A stretch of 45,611 nt of DNA from an uncultured Clostridia bacterium (lineage in GTDB: Bacteria; Bacillota; Clostridia; Oscillospirales; Oscillospiraceae): contig CANAZG010000015.1 in the NCBI GenBank assembly GCA_947365965.1, forward strand, positions 1 through 45,611, written 5' to 3'. Made by a program: the position numbers and the translations under genes. Shown here in pieces: positions 41,889 to 45,611 of the stretch (the first letter of the stretch is position 1; every line of letters begins with the position of its first letter). A model generated the notes under the pieces. It saw nothing but the letters and a program-made list of their open reading frames with translations. It ran no database searches and was not told the origin of the DNA.

Positions 41889-44800
41889 CTATTTTTCCCT
41901 GGCCAGCTTCAGATCCTCCACCAGTCCCAGGGCGGTCTCCAGCACCGGCTGCTTGGGCCCCAGGGTCAGGGTGAGGGCCGGCACCTCCCCGGCGCTCACC
42001 GCCAGCCGCTGACGGTACTTGGCCGCGCCGCACACGGACAGCACCGCCTGGGGATCAAAGTCCCCGATCACAAAGCGCAGCTTGTCGCCCCGCTGGGAGA
42101 TATCCGAGATCCCCGCCTGGGAGGCGCTGGCCCGCAGCATGGCCACGTCCAGCAGGGCGTAGACCGGTTTGGGGGGATCGCCGTAGCGGTCCATGAGCTC
42201 GTCCAGCAGATCGGAGGCGTCCTCCTGGGTGCGGATGGCCGCGATGCGGCGGTAGAGGTCCATGCGCTGCTCCGGGGAGGGGACGTACTTCTCCGGGATG
42301 TTGGCGGAGATGGTCAGATCCGCGGCGCACTCCGCGCTGACCTTCTTCTTCTCCCCCTTCTCTTCCAGCACCGCCTCCTCCAGCAGCTGGAGGTACATCT
42401 CATAGCCCACGCTCATCATATACCCCGACTGCTCCGGCCCCAGCAGGTTCCCCGCCCCCCGGATCTCCAGATCCCGCATGGCGATCTTGAACCCGGAGCC
42501 GAACTCCACGTACTCCCGGATGGCCGTCAGCCGCTTGGAGGCCACCTCGGAGAGGACCTTCCCCGGCCGGTAGGTCATGTAGGCGTAGGCACGGCGGGCG
42601 CTGCGGCCGATGCGGCCCCGGATTTGGTGGAGCTGGGCCAGCCCCATGCGGTCCGCGTCCTCGATGACCAGGGTGTTGGCGTTGGGGATGTCGATGCCCG
42701 TCTCAATGATGGTGGTGCACACCATCACCTGGGCCGCCCCCTCAACCATGGCCTGCATCACCCCGGAGAGCTGCTGCTCGTTCATCTTGCCGTGGCCCAC
42801 CACCACCCGGACCTCCTCCCCCAGGGCCCGCTGTATGCGGGAGGCGGTGGCGTCGATGGACTCCACCCGGTTGTGGAGGTAGTAAACCTGGCCGCCCCGG
42901 TCGATCTCCCGGCGCATGGCGTCAAAGAGCATGTCCCAGCTGTGCTCCACCACGTAGGTCTGGACCGGCTGGCGGTTGTGGGGCGGCTCCTCCAGGGCGG
43001 ACATGTCCCGGATGCCGGACAGGGCCATGTTCAGCGTCCGGGGAATGGGGGTGGCGGAGAGGGTGAGCACGTCCACCTGACGGCTCATCTCCTTGAGCTT
43101 CTCCTTGTGGGTCACGCCGAAGCGCTGCTCCTCGTCCACCACCAGCAGCCCCAGGTCCTTGAAGCGGATGTCCTTCTGGAGCAGCTTGTGGGTGCCGATG
43201 AGCAGATCGATCTTCCCCGCCCCCAGGTCATAGAGGATCTGCCGGACCTGCCCCGGTGTCTGGAACCGGCTGAGGACCCGGATCTCCACAGGGAAGGAGC
43301 GGAAGCGGTTGACGGCGGTGGCGTAGTGCTGCTGGGCCAGCACGGTGGTGGGTACCAGGATGGCCGCCTGCTTGCCGTCCAGCACGCACTTCATCACCGC
43401 CCGCAGGGCCACCTCCGTCTTGCCGTAGCCCACGTCCCCGCACAGCAGCCGGTCCATGGGCATGGCCCGCTCCATGTCCTTCTTGATCTCCGCGATGCAC
43501 CGGAGCTGGTCCTCGGTCTCCGCGTAGTCGAAGGCCTCCTCAAATTCCCGCTGCCAGGGGGAGTCCGGGGAGAAGGCGAAGCCGGGCTGGCGCTGGCGCT
43601 GGGCGTAGAGCTCGATGAGCCCCTTGGCCAGATCCTTGGCCGCTGCCCGGGCCTTCTTCTTCTGCTTGGACCAGTCCGTGCCCCCCAGCTTGTTGAGCTT
43701 GGCCGGACGGCTCTCCCCGTCCCCGCCTCCGCCGCCTCCGATATACTTGCTCACCAGATCCAGGCCCGTGGCCGGAACGTAGAGGCTGTCCCCGCCGGCG
43801 TAGGCGATTTTGATATAGTCCTTCTCCACCCCGTCCACGGGCATCTTCCGGATGCCCTCAAAGCGGCCGATGCCGTGGTGGGCGTGGACCACCAGATCGC
43901 CGGGGGTCAGATCGGCGTAGCTGAGGAGCTTCTGGCGGTTGTCCCTGGCCGCCCGGCGGGGGGCGGTCCGGCCGGAGGCGGGAGCCGTCAGCTGGCCCTC
44001 GGTGAGCACCGCCAGATTGAGCTGGGGGTACTCCGCCCCGGCGGACAGGGCCCCCACGACGATGCGGGCCTCTCCCGCTCCGGGCATGGCCTCGCACTGG
44101 AAGTCCAGGGCTGCGGACACGCCCCGCTCCTGGAGCATCCGCTGGAGGCTCTTTGCCCGGGCGGCGCTGCCGCACAGCAGCAGCACGCCGAAGCCGGAGG
44201 AGAGGTAGTGGCCGATGTCCCCGGCGGCGGTGTCGATGCTGCCGCCGTAGGCGCTCAGCTGCTTGGCCGTGACGGACAGCAGGGTCCTGGGGGGCAGGGG
44301 GTAGCGGGAGGTGGGCAGGGCCTCCATCATGCACAGGGCAAAGCCCTCCAGTCCCTCCAGCCACTCCCCCTGGCTCAGCAGCAGCCGGGTGAGATCGCCG
44401 TTTTCCTCCCCGGCGGCCAGCAGGGACTCCGTGTCCTCCCGGGCCTGCCAGAGGACGTTCTTCACCCGCTCCCCCAGCCGGGCCGTCTCGTTCAGGCACA
44501 CCAGGGCGTCCCCGGGCAGGTAGGAGAAGGCCGGGGAGGGCTCCGCCCCCTCCGGCAGCTCCGATGCCGGCAGCAGCAGGGCGGAGGTCAGGTTTTTGGT
44601 GCGGCGCTGGGTGGCGGTGTCAAAGCTGCCCAGGGAGTCGATCTCGTCGTCAAAGAACTCGCAGCGCACCGGCTCCTCCATGAGGGGGGAGAACACGTCC
44701 AGGATGCCGCCCCGCAGGGCGAACTGGCCCACGCCCTCCACCTGATCGGCGCGGGTGTAGCCCGCCGCCACCAGCCGGCGGGGGAGGTCCCCCAGGTCAT

Positions 44801-45239
44801 AGCGCTCCCCGGCCTCCAGCAGAAGCGCGGACTGCTCCAGCAGCCGGGGCGGGCAGGTCTTTTGCAGCAGGCCCTCGGCGGTGGCCACCAGCACCCGGCC
44901 CCGGCCCTGGCAGAGCTCGTACAAAGCGCCAATCCGGGCGTGCTCCCACTGGCGGGAGGCCACAGCCCCGGCGCGCACAAACAGCTCCCGGGCATAGAGC
45001 CGGAGGGGCCGCACCCCCAGCAGGGTCTCCAGGTCCCCGGCCAGCCGGCCGGCCTCCCCCTCGTCGGAGCAGACCATCACCAGGGGCCGCCCGGAATCGG
45101 CAGCCAGGGCGGCGGCCACCTGGGCCCGGTGGACCGGGGCCAGGCCGGTGACGGCGGCGGGGCAGAGCCCGCCGTCCACCGCGGCGGCCAGAGCCCCCGC
45201 CTCCGGGATGCGCAGCAGGGTCTGGAGCAGCTGTTCCAT
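41889..45239 (-). CDS. mfd: Transcription-repair coupling factor
   Basis: ATG 45239 follows GGAGGA; the open frame upstream of it is non-coding. The 1,116-residue protein has the UvrB-like N-terminal part (about 1-430), the RNA-polymerase-interaction domain (LTPGDLVVHAHHGIGRFEGI), and the RecG-like translocase with Walker A GDVGYGKTE (about 600) and DEEQ box (about 701, VVDEEQRFGVTHKEKL). The RGRIGRSARRAYAYM motif and the C-terminal TRCF domain are also present. Mfd removes RNA polymerase stalled at lesions and recruits UvrA. Length and domain order are complete. Confidence 0.97.
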   Translation of the reverse strand: MEQLLQTLLRIPEAGALAAAVDGGLCPAAVTGLAPVHRAQVAAALAADSGRPLVMVCSDEGEAGRLAGDLETLLGVRPLRLYARELFVRAGAVASRQWEHARIGALYELCQGRGRVLVATAEGLLQKTCPPRLLEQSALLLEAGERYDLGDLPRRLVAAGYTRADQVEGVGQFALRGGILDVFSPLMEEPVRCEFFDDEIDSLGSFDTATQRRTKNLTSALLLPASELPEGAEPSPAFSYLPGDALVCLNETARLGERVKNVLWQAREDTESLLAAGEENGDLTRLLLSQGEWLEGLEGFALCMMEALPTSRYPLPPRTLLSVTAKQLSAYGGSIDTAAGDIGHYLSSGFGVLLLCGSAARAKSLQRMLQERGVSAALDFQCEAMPGAGEARIVVGALSAGAEYPQLNLAVLTEGQLTAPASGRTAPRRAARDNRQKLLSYADLTPGDLVVHAHHGIGRFEGIRKMPVDGVEKDYIKIAYAGGDSLYVPATGLDLVSKYIGGGGGGDGESRPAKLNKLGGTDWSKQKKKARAAAKDLAKGLIELYAQRQRQPGFAFSPDSPWQREFEEAFDYAETEDQLRCIAEIKKDMERAMPMDRLLCGDVGYGKTEVALRAVMKCVLDGKQAAILVPTTVLAQQHYATAVNRFRSFPVEIRVLSRFQTPGQVRQILYDLGAGKIDLLIGTHKLLQKDIRFKDLGLLVVDEEQRFGVTHKEKLKEMSRQVDVLTLSATPIPRTLNMALSGIRDMSALEEPPHNRQPVQTYVVEHSWDMLFDAMRREIDRGGQVYYLHNRVESIDATASRIQRALGEEVRVVVGHGKMNEQQLSGVMQAMVEGAAQVMVCTTIIETGIDIPNANTLVIEDADRMGLAQLHQIRGRIGRSARRAYAYMTYRPGKVLSEVASKRLTAIREYVEFGSGFKIAMRDLEIRGAGNLLGPEQSGYMMSVGYEMYLQLLEEAVLEEKGEKKKVSAECAADLTISANIPEKYVPSPEQRMDLYRRIAAIRTQEDASDLLDELMDRYGDPPKPVYALLDVAMLRASASQAGISDISQRGDKLRFVIGDFDPQAVLSVCGAAKYRQRLAVSAGEVPALTLTLGPKQPVLETALGLVEDLKLAREK

Positions 45240-45602
45240 GGCGTCATTCCTCCTCCGGTTTTCCAGAATTTTTCGCGTCCACGCAGGAAAAGGCCCACGC
45301 CACCTGGGACCAGGGGCGTGTGCCGCGTTTTTCCCGTTTATGTTAGCCGGTTTCCCGGGGTTTGTCAAGGGGGAAGAGGGGGCGAAACGGGGTGATTGAA
45401 GGAGGAAACCTCCTGTTAACCCATCGTAAACAGGGCTGAATTGGCCATAGCCGAAGGGAATAGCCATTGAAAAACATTTGTTTGACGGAGGATGCGGCTG
45501 TCTATTATCACAACCCGTTTCGCCCACAATTTGTTCGCTCATTCGGCTGCCGCAGCCACGCCTGTCTCACAAAAATATGGTATAATGAGGTAGGGTGATG
45601 AT
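45240..45602. other. Intergenic stretch upstream of mfd
   Basis: No gene is seen. It contains the mfd promoter, a small GGAGG-AAA-CCTCC hairpin near 45401-45413, and, at the right edge, a TATAAT (45581-45586) reading rightwards. Confidence 0.6.
45340..45368 (-). promoter_or_regulatory. mfd promoter
   Basis: On the minus strand a consensus TTGACA (45363-45368), a 17-base spacer and TAACAT (45340-45345). Confidence 0.75.
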
Positions 45603-45611
45603 ATGGACGAA
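45581..45611 (+). other. Possible start of a gene cut by the window edge
   Basis: A TATAAT at 45581-45586 is followed by GAGG and an ATG at 45603-45605. Only three codons (Met-Asp-Glu) are visible, so the product cannot be named. Confidence 0.35.

Overview
The window looks like the chromosome of a GC-rich, anaerobic Clostridia member, most likely Oscillospiraceae (Flavonifractor/Lawsonibacter/Intestinimonas-like). This is inferred from AGGAGG-type ribosome binding sites, sigma-A promoters, the dnaG-rpoD pair, several S-layer homology (SLH) proteins, and small Clostridia families (DUF4364-like, DUF6465-like, a Cys-rich conserved protein). There are no rRNA or tRNA genes and no CRISPR array.

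Layout. 1-10.4 kb: end of a PilZ protein, then two very large secreted SLH proteins in tandem. 10.5-13.9 kb: a DUF2461 gene and an ECF-like sigma factor on the minus strand, divergent from a second sigma factor and its membrane anti-sigma-like partner; an ECF-type promoter precedes the latter pair. 14.1-20.0 kb: an accessory, lower-GC and partly decayed stretch. It holds a type III Mod methyltransferase with no Res partner, gene fragments arranged head to head or tail to tail (lipoprotein start, DUF362-flavodoxin body, cyclophilin-like lipoprotein, TnsA-like endonuclease), and about 0.8 kb of non-coding repeats that ends at the rplL terminator.

20.0-30.7 kb: housekeeping genes. These are rplJ-rplL with an L10 leader, a flavodoxin-family oxidoreductase, tatD, the rpsF-ssb-rpsR operon, queT with a short leader that can fold as a pseudoknot over its ribosome binding site, dnaG-rpoD and leuS. 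30.7-35.0 kb: a small coiled-coil protein; an iron-sulfur aldo/keto reductase whose promoter has the MerR-type 19-bp spacer, with the merR gene directly downstream; and a DUF2975-like membrane protein, XRE regulator and lipoprotein operon driven from a promoter bracketed by two copies of one operator.

35.0-37.2 kb: a long structured leader followed by an SLH-anchored CbiK-type chelatase. 37.3-39.7 kb: a Cys-rich protein divergent from a DUF4364 protein, then a DUF6465 protein. 39.7-45.2 kb: mfd, a parvulin-type lipoprotein foldase and truB on the minus strand. The first bases of one more plus-strand gene may lie at the right edge.

The most interesting points are the surface-anchored chelatase with its unexplained leader, the queT leader pseudoknot, the orphan Mod next to a patchwork of truncated genes and repeats, and the two neatly built local regulatory circuits (MerR and XRE). 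All calls come from reading the sequence; no database search was run.
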